In this document: piece after piece, positions 36,663-46,020 of the stretch
How positions within the stretch are numbered: position 1 is the stretch's first letter
Layout of the letters: each line of letters starts with the position of its first letter
NCBI RefSeq assembly: GCF_020873915.1
Contig: NZ_JAHWGP010000022.1
Location: 79,981 to 143,980, forward strand
Direction of reading: 5' to 3'
From: Streptomyces sp. DH5
GTDB lineage: Bacteria > Actinomycetota > Actinomycetes > Streptomycetales > Streptomycetaceae
DNA length: 64,000 bases
The notes under the pieces: model-generated
What the model was told of the DNA's origin: nothing
Seen by the model: only the letters and a program-made list of their open reading frames with translations
Database searches by the model: none
Translations under genes and position numbers: made by a program

Positions 36663-37640
36663 TCAGGCCACTTGGCGCGCCTGGTACTCGGCGATGTCCG
36701 TCATCGGCGGCCGCTCCTCGGTGTCGACGGGGTACGTCCGGGGCTCGAAGACGGAGCCCCGGCGCTCGAACTGGGTGAGGGCCGGGCGGATCAGGTGGGC
36801 GCGGGCCAGGCGCAGCTGCGCGGTGCGGTAGATCGCGGCGGCCATCCGGCCGAGGGCCTGCCCGTCCTGGTGCCGGTGCTTGCGCACCCCCACGTCGACC
36901 TGGGCCAGCGCGTCCAGACCCACCAGGTGCAGGGCGTCGACCAGCATGCCGAGCTCGATGCCGTAGCCGACGGGGAAGGGGAGCCGCTCCAGCAGGGAGC
37001 GGCGGGCCGCGTACTCGCCGCCCAGCGGCTGGACGAAGCCCGCCAGCTGCGGCCAGTGCAGGTTCAGCAGCGGCCGGGCCATCAGTTCGGTGACCCGGCC
37101 GCCCTGGCCGGCGGTCGCGCCGAGGGGGCGGTCGTACATGGCCTTGACCAGGTGGATGTCCGGGTCGGTGAGGAGCGGGCCGACGATGCCGATGACGAAG
37201 TCGGAGGAGAACTCCCTGAGGTCGGCGTCGACGAAGCACACGATGTCGCCGCGGGTGACCAGCAGTGACCGCCACAGCACCTCCCCCTTGCCGGGCACCG
37301 CCGGTATGCGGGGGAGTATCGCGTCCCGGTGCACCACCGTCGCCCCCGCCGCCGCCGCGACGGCGGACGTGCGGTCGGTGGATCCGGAGTCCACCACCAC
37401 CACCTCGTCGACCAGGGGGCAGCGGAGCATCAGGTCGCGGCGGATCACCGACACGATGTCGCCGACCGTGGCCTCCTCGTTCAAGGCGGGCAGTACCACG
37501 CTCACCGTCCGGCCCGTGGCGCGTTTCGCCGCCAGGACCCGGTGGAGCGGTCGGTCGGTCACCGACCACGAACGGTCGGTCAACCAGCGCTCGACTTCTT
37601 CCAGCACGGTTCCGGGCTCCTCACTGACCTGGTGATCCAT
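36663..37640 (-). CDS. gpgS: Glucosyl-3-phosphoglycerate synthase (family 2 glycosyltransferase)
   Basis: Transfers glucose from an NDP-glucose to 3-phosphoglycerate, first step of glucosylglycerate / methylglucose lipopolysaccharide synthesis. It has 325 residues, the length of actinobacterial GpgS. GT-A fold motifs: SVVLPALNEEATVG, VVVDSGSTDRTSAVA, the metal-binding CFVDADLREF, and GGEYAARRSLLERLPFPVGYGIE in the acceptor region. ATG 37640. It is divergent from the riboswitch-controlled unit. Confidence 0.88.
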   Translation of the reverse strand: MDHQVSEEPGTVLEEVERWLTDRSWSVTDRPLHRVLAAKRATGRTVSVVLPALNEEATVGDIVSVIRRDLMLRCPLVDEVVVVDSGSTDRTSAVAAAAGATVVHRDAILPRIPAVPGKGEVLWRSLLVTRGDIVCFVDADLREFSSDFVIGIVGPLLTDPDIHLVKAMYDRPLGATAGQGGRVTELMARPLLNLHWPQLAGFVQPLGGEYAARRSLLERLPFPVGYGIELGMLVDALHLVGLDALAQVDVGVRKHRHQDGQALGRMAAAIYRTAQLRLARAHLIRPALTQFERRGSVFEPRTYPVDTEERPPMTDIAEYQARQVA

Positions 37641-37744
37641 CTCGCGGTTCGGACGACTATCTCAACCACCCAGGCCTTCGGTTACAGTCTTGAGCAACGC
37701 CGGGGGACCTCGCATGTCGGGGCCCCGCGCGACAACTGAACACC

Positions 37745-37890
37745 GCTCATCCAGAGGGGCAGAGGGATACGGCCCGATGAAGCCCCGGCAACCCTCCAGT
37801 CGGTTCCTGTCACGCGGACGTGGCGAGGCTCCCGGCTAGGGAAGGTGCCAAATCCGTCTCACGGCGAGATGCGTCGTGAGGAAGATGAGG
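37745..37890 (+). promoter_or_regulatory. SAM-I (S-box) riboswitch
   Basis: The P1 stem GCTCATC (37745-37751) pairs with GATGAG (37884-37889). Conserved S-box parts follow in order: CAGAGGGGCAGAGGGA, the kink-turn GGCCCGATGAAGCCCCGGCA then ACCCTCC, and GGGAAGGTGCCAAATCCGTCTC. This binds S-adenosylmethionine and lowers expression of the downstream gene when SAM is high. The downstream RBS at 37887-37894 (AGGAGAAA) lies against P1, so SAM likely blocks translation. Confidence 0.92.
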
Positions 37891-37909
37891 AGAAAGGGCC
37901 TCGCCTCAC

Positions 37910-39208
37910 ATGGCTGTGCAGACCATTGCAAGCACCACCGACTCCGCCACCGCGAACGCCGTGGACCTGGGCCCCGCCGCCGCGCTCTCCTGCCGCGAAT
38001 GCGGCCACCGCGTGCCCCTCGGCCCCGTCTTCGCCTGCGAGGAGTGTTTCGGCCCGCTGGAGATCGCCTACGACTTCTCGGCCTATGACACCGAGGAGCT
38101 GCGGAGCCGGATCGAAGCGGGACCCGCGAACATCTGGCGCTACGCGCCCCTGCTGCCCGTCCCCGCGGACGTGGCCGGCAAGCCCAACCTGAACCCGGGC
38201 TGGACCAAGCTCGTCCAGGCCGACAACCTGGCCCGCGAGCTGGGCGTCGACCCCGGCAGGCTCTTCGTCAAGGACGACTCCGGCAACCCCACGCACTCCT
38301 TCAAGGACCGTGTCGTCGCCCAGGCCCTCGAGGCCGCCCGCGCCTTCGGCTTCACCACCCTCTCCTGCTCCTCCACCGGCAACCTGGCCGGCGCGGTCGG
38401 TGCCGCCGCCGCCCGGGCGGGCCTGCGCTCCTGCGTGTTCATCCCGCACGACCTGGAGCAGGGCAAGGTCGTCATGGCCGCCGTCTACGGGGGCGAGCTC
38501 GTCGGCATCGAGGGCAACTACGACGACGTGAACCGTTTCTGCTCCGAGCTGATCGGCGACCCGGCCGGCGAGGGCTGGGGCTTCGTCAACGTCAACCTGC
38601 GGCCGTACTACGCGGAGGGTTCCAAGACCCTCGCGTACGAGATCTGCGAGCAGCTCGGATGGCGGCTGCCCGACCAGATCGTCGTCCCGATCGCCTCGGG
38701 CTCGCAGCTCACGAAGATCGACAAGGGGCTGCAGGAGCTGATCGCGCTCGGGCTCGTCGAGGACAAGCCGTACAAGATCTTCGGTGCGCAGGCGGAGGGG
38801 TGCTCGCCGGTGTCCACCGCGTACAAGGCGGGACACGACGTCGTACGGCCGCAGAAGCCGGACACCATCGCCAAGTCGCTGGCGATCGGCAACCCGGCCG
38901 ACGGGCCGTACGTGCTGGACATCGCGCGGCGCACGGGCGGTGCCGTGGAGGACGTGAACGACGCGCAGGTGGTCGACGCGATCAGGCTGCTGGCGCGGAC
39001 CGAGGGCGTCTTCGCGGAGACCGCGGGGGGCGTGACCGTCGGGGTCACCCGGAAGCTGCTGGAGAGCGGGGCGCTCGACCCGTCGCTGACCACCGTGGTG
39101 CTCAACACCGGGGACGGTCTGAAGACGCTGGACGCGGTCGCGGGGACGGGGCTGACGGCGACGATCCGGCCCAGCCTGGAGTCGTTCCGTGAGGCCGGAC
39201 TCGGCTGA
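37910..39208 (+). CDS. Threonine-synthase-like PLP enzyme under SAM control (possibly a homocysteine synthase, MetM-like)
   Basis: A 432-residue fold-type II PLP enzyme of the threonine synthase family. An N-terminal zinc-ribbon-like motif has CRECG ... CEEC (about 28-45). The PLP lysine lies in SGNPTHSFKDRVV, the phosphate cup in GSQLTK and SSTGNLAGAV. Canonical ThrC converts O-phosphohomoserine to threonine. Here, however, the gene follows a SAM riboswitch and precedes a CysO-like sulfur carrier, which implies it makes homocysteine from O-phosphohomoserine and a protein thiocarboxylate. From memory, Streptomyces has another thrC beside hom and thrB. Annotated as ThrC-like by homology; the methionine role is inferred. 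Confidence 0.9.
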   Translation: MAVQTIASTTDSATANAVDLGPAAALSCRECGHRVPLGPVFACEECFGPLEIAYDFSAYDTEELRSRIEAGPANIWRYAPLLPVPADVAGKPNLNPGWTKLVQADNLARELGVDPGRLFVKDDSGNPTHSFKDRVVAQALEAARAFGFTTLSCSSTGNLAGAVGAAAARAGLRSCVFIPHDLEQGKVVMAAVYGGELVGIEGNYDDVNRFCSELIGDPAGEGWGFVNVNLRPYYAEGSKTLAYEICEQLGWRLPDQIVVPIASGSQLTKIDKGLQELIALGLVEDKPYKIFGAQAEGCSPVSTAYKAGHDVVRPQKPDTIAKSLAIGNPADGPYVLDIARRTGGAVEDVNDAQVVDAIRLLARTEGVFAETAGGVTVGVTRKLLESGALDPSLTTVVLNTGDGLKTLDAVAGTGLTATIRPSLESFREAGLG

Positions 39209-39231
39209 GGGCTGCTTCACCGTCGTCGTCC

Positions 39232-39272
39232 GCGGGTCGGTGGGGGCTGGTCGCGCAGTCCCCCCGCGCCCT
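39232..39272. repeat. Dispersed Streptomyces intergenic repeat (copy 2)
   Basis: The segment with GGTCGCGCAGTCCCCCCGCG resembles the copy at 24612-24650. It lies between the ThrC-like gene and the sulfur-carrier gene but is short enough to allow co-transcription (92-bp gap). Confidence 0.6.
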
Positions 39273-39300
39273 GGTAAGTCACCTGACCGGAGGTTTTCAA

Positions 39301-39576
39301 GTGAGCGTCACCGTCCGTATCCCCACCATCCTGCGCACGTACACCGGCGGTAAGGCCGAGGTGAGTGCCGAGGGGGCGACCCTCGGGCAGGTCATCTCGG
39401 ACCTGGAGAAGAACCACACCGGGATCGCCGCCCGGGTGCTGGACGACCAGGGCAAGCTGCGCCGGTTCGTCAACGTCTACGTCAATGACGACGACGTGCG
39501 GTTCGAGCAGGGCCTCGACACGGTCACCCCGGACGGGGCCGGCGTGTCGATCATTCCGGCGGTCGCCGGAGGCTGA
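39301..39576 (+). CDS. cysO: CysO/MoaD-like sulfur-carrier protein
   Basis: A 91-residue ubiquitin-fold protein: SVTVRIPTILRTYTGGKAEV at the start, DLEKNHTGIAARVLDDQGKL, RFVNVYVNDDDVRFEQG, and a C-terminal SIIPAVAGG. The GG end is where a MoeZ-like enzyme would form a thiocarboxylate. It closely resembles M. tuberculosis CysO, as I remember it, more than MoaD or ThiS. The usual partners Mec and CysM are not nearby; instead it follows the ThrC-like gene. GTG start at 39301 with GGAGG upstream. Confidence 0.9.
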   Translation: MSVTVRIPTILRTYTGGKAEVSAEGATLGQVISDLEKNHTGIAARVLDDQGKLRRFVNVYVNDDDVRFEQGLDTVTPDGAGVSIIPAVAGG

Positions 39577-39616
39577 TCATTACCTTCGGTAATGACGGTT
39601 ACCGAGCGTTTGGCTC

Positions 39617-39651
39617 ATTGCCCCCTCCGTGAGAGATCCGGAGGGGGCAAT
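39617..39651. terminator. Terminator after cysO
   Basis: 13-bp arms ATTGCCCCCTCCG (39617-39629) and CGGAGGGGGCAAT (39639-39651) with a 9-nt loop. A smaller hairpin CATTACC/GGTAATG lies just before it, near 39578-39595. Confidence 0.85.
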
Positions 39652-40007
39652 TCCATGGGATTGAGCGCGGTAGAGTTGGGGAACGCGCTCCCGGTCCACT
39701 GATCGAGCGCACAGAATTCCTGCCGCGGGTCCGACTGGATGTAGCCAAAGTGCGGGCATCCTACGCGGCATTTGTGACCTTTGTCCGGCCCGACTTGCCC
39801 TGGAATCGGGCGAATTCTCGCCACATTCCGGACCGGTGTCGTCCAGATTTCTCGTCCGATTGACCTGTTGCAGACGGCAGTTGGGCAGATACATTCAGCC
39901 GCGGTCGACGCGTTCCGGCGCACGCCCCCAACCGTTTGGGGGGTGAGGTCTGACCCGGGTCCGCGAAGTGTGGATCTGTGCAAGGGCCAGTAATAGGGGA
40001 GTTAGGC
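39652..40007 (+). promoter_or_regulatory. 356-bp leader region of the cold-shock gene
   Basis: No gene is supported in this lower-GC stretch. A long leader is typical of cold-shock genes, whose 5' UTR folds differently at low temperature. No fold was computed. Confidence 0.45.
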
Positions 40008-40211
40008 ATGGCTCAGGGCACCGTCAAGTGGTTCAACGCGGAGAAGGGGTACGGCTTCATCGCGGTCGACGGTGGTGCGGATGTTTTCGTCCACTACAGC
40101 GCGATCCAGATGGACGGCTACCGCACCCTCGAAGAAGGCCAGCGGGTCGAGTTCGAGATCTCGCAGGGTCAGAAGGGCCCGCAGGCCGACATGGTTCGTC
40201 TCAGCGCCTGA
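40008..40211 (+). CDS. Cold-shock protein (CspA family)
   Basis: A 67-residue OB-fold RNA/ssDNA chaperone. It starts [20 protein letters not shown] with RNP1 KGYGFI, then RNP2 VFVHYSAI. Length is normal. ATG 40008 follows GGGGAG. It melts RNA structure and is probably abundant. It precedes groEL but is separated from it by a strong terminator. Confidence 0.95.
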   Translation: MAQGTVKWFNAEKGYGFIAVDGGADVFVHYSAIQMDGYRTLEEGQRVEFEISQGQKGPQADMVRLSA

Positions 40212-40240
40212 ACGCGCTACCTGCCGCAAGCATCTTCTGC

Positions 40241-40284
40241 CGACGAAGGGCCCGCACCTCCCCGGGGGTGCGGGCCCTTCGTCG
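40241..40284 (+). terminator. Terminator after the cold-shock gene
   Basis: Perfect 18-bp arms CGACGAAGGGCCCGCACC (40241-40258) and GGTGCGGGCCCTTCGTCG (40267-40284), 8-nt loop. Confidence 0.9.
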
Positions 40285-40343
40285 TGCCCGGTCCTCGTCG
40301 TGCCCGGTCCTCGTCGTGTCCGGTCCTCGTCGTGTCCGGCCCC
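40280..40343. repeat. 16-bp tandem repeat, four units
   Basis: Units of CGTCGTGCCCGGTCCT at 40280-40295, 40296-40311, then CGTCGTGTCCGGTCCT at 40312-40327 and a diverged copy to 40343. The first unit overlaps the 3' arm of the terminator. Confidence 0.85.
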
Positions 40344-40390
40344 GGCATGTTCGCGCGCGGCTGAGTACTCCCGGGTACTCCCCTCAGGCG

Positions 40391-40417
40391 CTTGCACTCG
40401 CATGGGTCGAGTGCTAA
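40391..40417 (+). promoter_or_regulatory. CIRCE element 1 upstream of groEL
   Basis: CTTGCACTC-N9-GAGTGCTAA; the right arm is perfect and the left matches TTAGCACTC at 7 of 9. This is the HrcA-binding site for heat-shock control. Confidence 0.85.
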
Positions 40418-40426
40418 TCATTGGCG

Positions 40427-40453
40427 TTAGCACTCTGAAGGTGAGAGTGACAA
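40427..40453 (+). promoter_or_regulatory. CIRCE element 2 upstream of groEL
   Basis: TTAGCACTC-N9-GAGTGACAA; the left arm is perfect and the right matches GAGTGCTAA at 7 of 9. Its centre is 36 bp from that of element 1. Confidence 0.78.
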
Positions 40454-40472
40454 CGAAGGACCGGGTCGGTGA

Positions 40473-42203
<1,731 letters not shown>

Positions 42204-42237
42204 TCCTCCCGAGGATCGGATCCGTCCGTCAGCACGA

Positions 42238-42281
42238 CCGAGGGCGGCACTCCCTGTTCCGACAGGGGGTGCCGCCCTCGG
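42238..42281 (+). terminator. groEL terminator
   Basis: 20-bp arms at 42238-42257 and 42262-42281 with one G-T wobble; left arm begins CCGAGGGCGGCACTCCC, loop TCCG. The 3' arm segment GTGCCGCCCTCGGGCG is repeated at 42294-42309. Confidence 0.85.
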
Positions 42282-42381
42282 GCGTTCCGGGAAGTGCCGC
42301 CCTCGGGCGTGCCGGGCGGCGGTCGTCGCTCCGCCTTCCGGCAGGGCGCGCAGGAGGCGTCCCGTGACCGAGGCCACATCC

Positions 42382-42411
42382 GGCCCCCGGGGGGAATTCC
42401 CCCCGGGGGCC
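42382..42411. repeat. 30-bp perfect palindrome
   Basis: GGCCCCCGGGGGGAA and its exact reverse complement TTCCCCCCGGGGGCC abut with no spacer (42382-42396 and 42397-42411). It lies 74 bp upstream of the OYE gene. Confidence 0.85.
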
Positions 42412-42484
42412 TCCTGGTTGACGCCGAGCGTGCACTGCATGCGCGTGCACATACTCTTCGGTATGTGAAGCAGAGGAGCCCCAC

Positions 42485-43615
42485 GTGACCGTCACCTCCC
42501 CGGACACCGCCGCCCGAGCCGCGGGAATGCTCTCCCGGCCCGTCGCGATCAACGGCCTCACCGTGCCCAACCGCATCGCCATGGCGCCGATGACCCGGAT
42601 GTTCTCGCCGGGCGGCGTCCCCGGTGAGGACGTCGTGTCCTACTACTCCCGTCGTGCCGCCGCCGGTGTCGGGCTGATCGTCACCGAGGGCACGTACGTG
42701 GGGCACGAGTCCGCCGGGCAGAGCGACCGGGTGCCGCGGTTCCACGGGGAGGAGCAGCTGGCGGGCTGGGCGAAGGTCGCCGAGGCGGTGCACGCGGCGG
42801 GCGGCACGATCGTGCCGCAGCTCTGGCACATCGGCATGGTCCGCGAACAGGGCCAGGCCCCGTACCCCCAGGCCCCGGCGGTCGGCCCGTCCGGGGTGCG
42901 CACGGACGGCACCGAGGGCACGGGCAAGGCGATGACGCAGGCCGACATCGACGACGTCGTCGCCGCGTTCGCGCGGGCGGCCGCCGACGCCGAGCGCATC
43001 GGCTTCGACGGCGTGGAGCTGCACGGTGCCCACGGCTACCTCATCGACCAGTTCCTGTGGTCCGGCACCAACCGCCGCACCGACTCCTACGGCGGCGACC
43101 CGGTGGCCCGCGCGAAGTTCGCCGCGGAGGTCGTGGCCGCGGTGCGCGCGGCCGTGTCGCCGGAGTTCCCCGTCGTCTTCCGCTACTCGCAGTGGAAGCA
43201 GGACGCCTATGACGCCCGGCTCGCCGAGACGCCCCAGGAGCTGGAGGCGATCCTCGCCCCGCTCGCCGCGGCCGGTGTCGACGCCTTCCACGCGTCCACG
43301 CGCCGCTACTGGCTCCCGGAGTTCGAGGACTCCGGCCTCAACCTGGCCGGCTGGACGAAGAAGCTGACCGGCAGGCCTGTCCTCACCGTCGGCTCCGTCG
43401 GTCTGAACGGGGAGTTCCTGGAGGCGTTCCAGGGGCGGGGCGCCGAGCTCGGCGGCCTCGACGACCTGCTCGACCGGATGGAGCGCGACGAGTTCGACCT
43501 CGTCGCCGTCGGCCGCGCGCTGCTCCAGGACCCGGAGTGGGCCGCCAAGGTGCTGGCCGGCCGCTTCGACGAGCTGGCGCCGTACGACGCGGCGTCCCTG
43601 AAGACGCTCAGCTGA
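42485..43615 (+). CDS. NADH:flavin oxidoreductase (Old Yellow Enzyme family)
   Basis: A 376-residue FMN TIM-barrel enzyme. It starts LSRPVAINGLTVPNRIAMAP, with PQLWHIGM for flavin and substrate contacts, DGVELHGAHGYLIDQFL as the family signature, and VGSVGL ... VAVGRALLQDPEWA at the FMN-phosphate site. It reduces activated alkenes or xenobiotics. GTG start at 42485. Short inverted repeats upstream (GTGCAC twice near 42431-42449, and CATAC/GTATG near 42449-42465) may bind a TetR-type regulator. Confidence 0.9.
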   Translation: MTVTSPDTAARAAGMLSRPVAINGLTVPNRIAMAPMTRMFSPGGVPGEDVVSYYSRRAAAGVGLIVTEGTYVGHESAGQSDRVPRFHGEEQLAGWAKVAEAVHAAGGTIVPQLWHIGMVREQGQAPYPQAPAVGPSGVRTDGTEGTGKAMTQADIDDVVAAFARAAADAERIGFDGVELHGAHGYLIDQFLWSGTNRRTDSYGGDPVARAKFAAEVVAAVRAAVSPEFPVVFRYSQWKQDAYDARLAETPQELEAILAPLAAAGVDAFHASTRRYWLPEFEDSGLNLAGWTKKLTGRPVLTVGSVGLNGEFLEAFQGRGAELGGLDDLLDRMERDEFDLVAVGRALLQDPEWAAKVLAGRFDELAPYDAASLKTLS

Positions 43616-43704
43616 GGCGAGTCGTCCGCCCTCGTGGTGCGGCGCCCCCGGCCGGAGGGGCGCCGCACCGCCGTGTGTGTCGCCCCTCCCCGCCCGGTTT
43701 TCGC

Positions 43705-43733
43705 TTGCTTAAGGCAATCAATCGCCCTAAGGT
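43705..43733 (+). promoter_or_regulatory. Candidate promoter with overlapping operator before the DHA2 exporter gene
   Basis: TTGCTT (43705-43710), 17 bp, then TAAGGT (43728-43733) resembles a -35/-10 pair. The -35 lies in TTGCTTAAGGCAA, a near palindrome, and AGGCAA/TTGCCT arms recur to 43738. This pattern suits a MarR/TetR repressor, which is not encoded next to it. Confidence 0.5.
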
Positions 43734-43778
43734 TGCCTGAGTCAAGTATTGGCCCGAGTCACGACGGAGACCCCCTTC

Positions 43779-45257
43779 ATGTCCGACGCACTCGACCGCT
43801 CCCCCACGGCCGGCACGGTCCCGCGGCCCAGGACCGGCGCCGTGGTGCCCGTACTGGCCTTCGCCGGCATCGTGGTCTCGCTGATGCAGACCCTGGTGAT
43901 CCCGATCGTGGGGCAGCTGCCGCAGTACCTGAACGCCACCGCGTCGGACGCCGCCTGGGCCGTCACCGCCACCCTGCTCGCCGCCGCCGTCGCCACCCCG
44001 GTCATGGGCCGGCTCGGCGACATGTACGGCAAGCGCCGCATGCTGCTGCTCAGCATGGCCATGCTGGTCGTCGGCTCCGTCGTCGCCGGACTCAGCGACT
44101 CCCTGGTGCCGATGATCGCCGGCCGCGCGCTCCAAGGCCTGTCCTCCGGCGTCATCCCGCTCGGCATCAGCATCCTGCGCGACGAACTGCCCGCGGAACG
44201 GCTGGGCTCGGCGACCGCCGTGATCAGCGCCTCGCTCGGCGTCGGCGGCGCCCTCGGCCTGCCCACCGCCGCGCTGATCGCGGACAACTTCGACTGGCAC
44301 GCGCTCTTCTGGACCTCCGCCGCGCTGGGCGTCGTCGCGCTGGTCCTGGTGGCGGCCCTCGTCCCCGAGTCGAGGGTGCGCACCGGCGGGCGGTTCGACG
44401 TCACGGGCGCGGCCGGAATGGCCACCGGGCTGGTATGCCTGCTGCTGGCGATCTCCAAGGGCGCCGACTGGGGCTGGGCGAGCGGCACCACCCTCGGTCT
44501 GTTCGCGGCGGCCGCGGCCGTCCTGGTCGCCTGGGGCCTCTTCGAACTCCGCGTCGACCAGCCGCTGGTGGACCTGCGCAGCACCGCCCGCCCGCAGGTG
44601 CTGATCACCAACCTCGCCTCGGTGGCGATCGGCTTCGCCATGTTCTCGATGTCCCTGGTCATCCCGCAGCTGCTCCAGCTGCCCGAGCGGACCGGCTACG
44701 GCCTCGGCCAGTCCCTGCTCTCGGCCGGTCTGGTCATGGCGCCGTCCGGTCTGGTGATGATGGCGCTGGCCCCCGTGTCCGCGCTCGTCTCCCGCGCCAA
44801 GGGCCCCAAGGTCACCCTGATGATCGGCGCCCTCGTCGTCGCCGCCGGCTACGGCCTGAACGTCCTGCTGATGGACGAGGTCTGGCACTTCGTCCTGGCG
44901 TCCTGCGTCATCGGCGCCGGCATCGGCTTCACCTACGGTGCGATGCCCGCGCTGATCATGGGCGCGGTGCCCGCCTCCGAGACCGGCGCCGCCAACAGCC
45001 TCAACACGCTGATGCGCTCCATCGGCACCTCCGTCGCCAGCGCCGTCGCCGGTGTCGTCCTGGCGCAGATGACCACGCGGTTCGGCCCGTACACACTGCC
45101 CGGTGAGGACGGCTTCCGCACCGTGCTGGCGCTCGGCGCGGTGGCCGCGCTGACCGGCTTCGCCATCGCCGCGTTCATCCCGCGCCGGCGCGCCGCGGCG
45201 GCACCCGCGACCGCCGGGGACGTGTCCGGGACGGCCGCCGAGGCCTCCAGGGCGTAG
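43779..45257 (+). CDS. MFS multidrug exporter (DHA2, 14-TM type)
   Basis: A 492-residue membrane protein from ATG 43779, preceded by GGAGA. It carries motif A GRLGDMYGKRRMLLLSM, motif C-like GGALGLPTAALIADNFDWH, and about 14 hydrophobic segments. DHA2 members export drugs and dyes by proton antiport. Substrate unknown. The preceding promoter overlaps palindromic sites, so it is likely inducible. A bulged hairpin follows. Confidence 0.88.
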   Translation: MSDALDRSPTAGTVPRPRTGAVVPVLAFAGIVVSLMQTLVIPIVGQLPQYLNATASDAAWAVTATLLAAAVATPVMGRLGDMYGKRRMLLLSMAMLVVGSVVAGLSDSLVPMIAGRALQGLSSGVIPLGISILRDELPAERLGSATAVISASLGVGGALGLPTAALIADNFDWHALFWTSAALGVVALVLVAALVPESRVRTGGRFDVTGAAGMATGLVCLLLAISKGADWGWASGTTLGLFAAAAAVLVAWGLFELRVDQPLVDLRSTARPQVLITNLASVAIGFAMFSMSLVIPQLLQLPERTGYGLGQSLLSAGLVMAPSGLVMMALAPVSALVSRAKGPKVTLMIGALVVAAGYGLNVLLMDEVWHFVLASCVIGAGIGFTYGAMPALIMGAVPASETGAANSLNTLMRSIGTSVASAVAGVVLAQMTTRFGPYTLPGEDGFRTVLALGAVAALTGFAIAAFIPRRRAAAAPATAGDVSGTAAEASRA

Positions 45258-45270
45258 ATCCCGCCGCCGT

Positions 45271-45319
45271 GACGACGGCCGCCGTACCGGGCCTCCCGGA
45301 ACGGCGGCCGTTCGTCGTC
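45271..45319 (+). terminator. Terminator after the DHA2 gene
   Basis: Arms GACGACGGCCGCCGT (45271-45285) and ACGGCGGCCG..TCGTC (45301-45319) with a four-base bulge; an inner CCGGG/CCCGG stem fills the loop. Confidence 0.65.
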
Positions 45320-45616
45320 CCGCCCGGACGGCGGACGACGGGTGGACGGCCAGGGCCCGCCCTCTACCTCTGGTTGGACGCGGCAATCCTTCCCCGGCCC
45401 GAGGATCCGGGGGCGGCACGGACCGTAGTGTCGATCATGTTCGGAGATGCGGCCCCGCCCGCGTCTCCCGCGCCTTCCCGCGCCGCGAGCCCGCCCCGGC
45501 CGTCCGCACCGTCGCCGGCCGGTCGCCGCCCGTGGGCACTCCGGCGCACCCGATCCCGCGGATCCACCGGATCCCTCCCACTGCCGCCCGCGGCACCGTC
45601 CCGAGAGAGCACCGAC
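45320..45616. other. Upstream region of the tandem secreted genes
   Basis: A 297-bp stretch holding the promoter for the next gene. In-frame extensions upstream of 45617 are Pro/Arg-rich low-complexity and not supported as coding. Confidence 0.45.
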
Positions 45617-45973
45617 ATGAGAAGACCCGCCCTGCGCGCCGCGTCCCTGGCCGCCTTCGCGGCCGCCGCCCTCACCGTCCTGCCGGCCGGTCAGGCACAC
45701 GCCGTCAACAAGACCGTCTGCGGGGGCTGGCTCCCGGACCTCGACCTCACCCACGTCGTCAACGCGGACGGGCGGGACCACCACTGCTTCGCCAACGCGG
45801 GCGGCATGGACGTGGCGATCTACGACATCGACCTCGTCACGTCCGGGAACAACAAGGTGACCGTCACGTACCAGCAGCGGCTGGGCGGGGCGACCGAGAC
45901 CGTCACGCTGGAGAAGTGGCAGCGGCGCGACTTCAACAGCGCGCACAAGATCTCCCGGATCAGGATCCACTGA
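45617..45973 (+). CDS. Small secreted protein, beta/gamma-crystallin-like, paralog 1
   Basis: A 118-residue protein with a signal peptide cleaved after HA (AGQAHA), leaving about 90 residues. The mature part has two cysteines, one in HHCFANAGG, and the pattern DVAIYDIDLVTSGNNKVTVTY ... HKISRIRIH. This resembles Streptomyces beta/gamma-crystallin-fold proteins related to the SKLP yeast-toxin-like family, from memory. Function is unknown. ATG 45617. Confidence 0.7.
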   Translation: MRRPALRAASLAAFAAAALTVLPAGQAHAVNKTVCGGWLPDLDLTHVVNADGRDHHCFANAGGMDVAIYDIDLVTSGNNKVTVTYQQRLGGATETVTLEKWQRRDFNSAHKISRIRIH

Positions 45974-46020
45974 GCCGCCCGGCCCGCCCCTTCCACCACG
46001 ACCGCACGCAAGGAAGAAAC

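Noticed and set aside
40280-40343. 16-bp repeats as an operator array for groEL
   Set aside because: They overlap the 3' arm of the cold-shock terminator and lie upstream of the CIRCE sites; no dyad is visible in the unit.
42485-45257. Biosynthetic gene cluster formed by the OYE reductase and DHA2 exporter
   Set aside because: No core biosynthetic enzyme is nearby, and the two genes have separate promoters.
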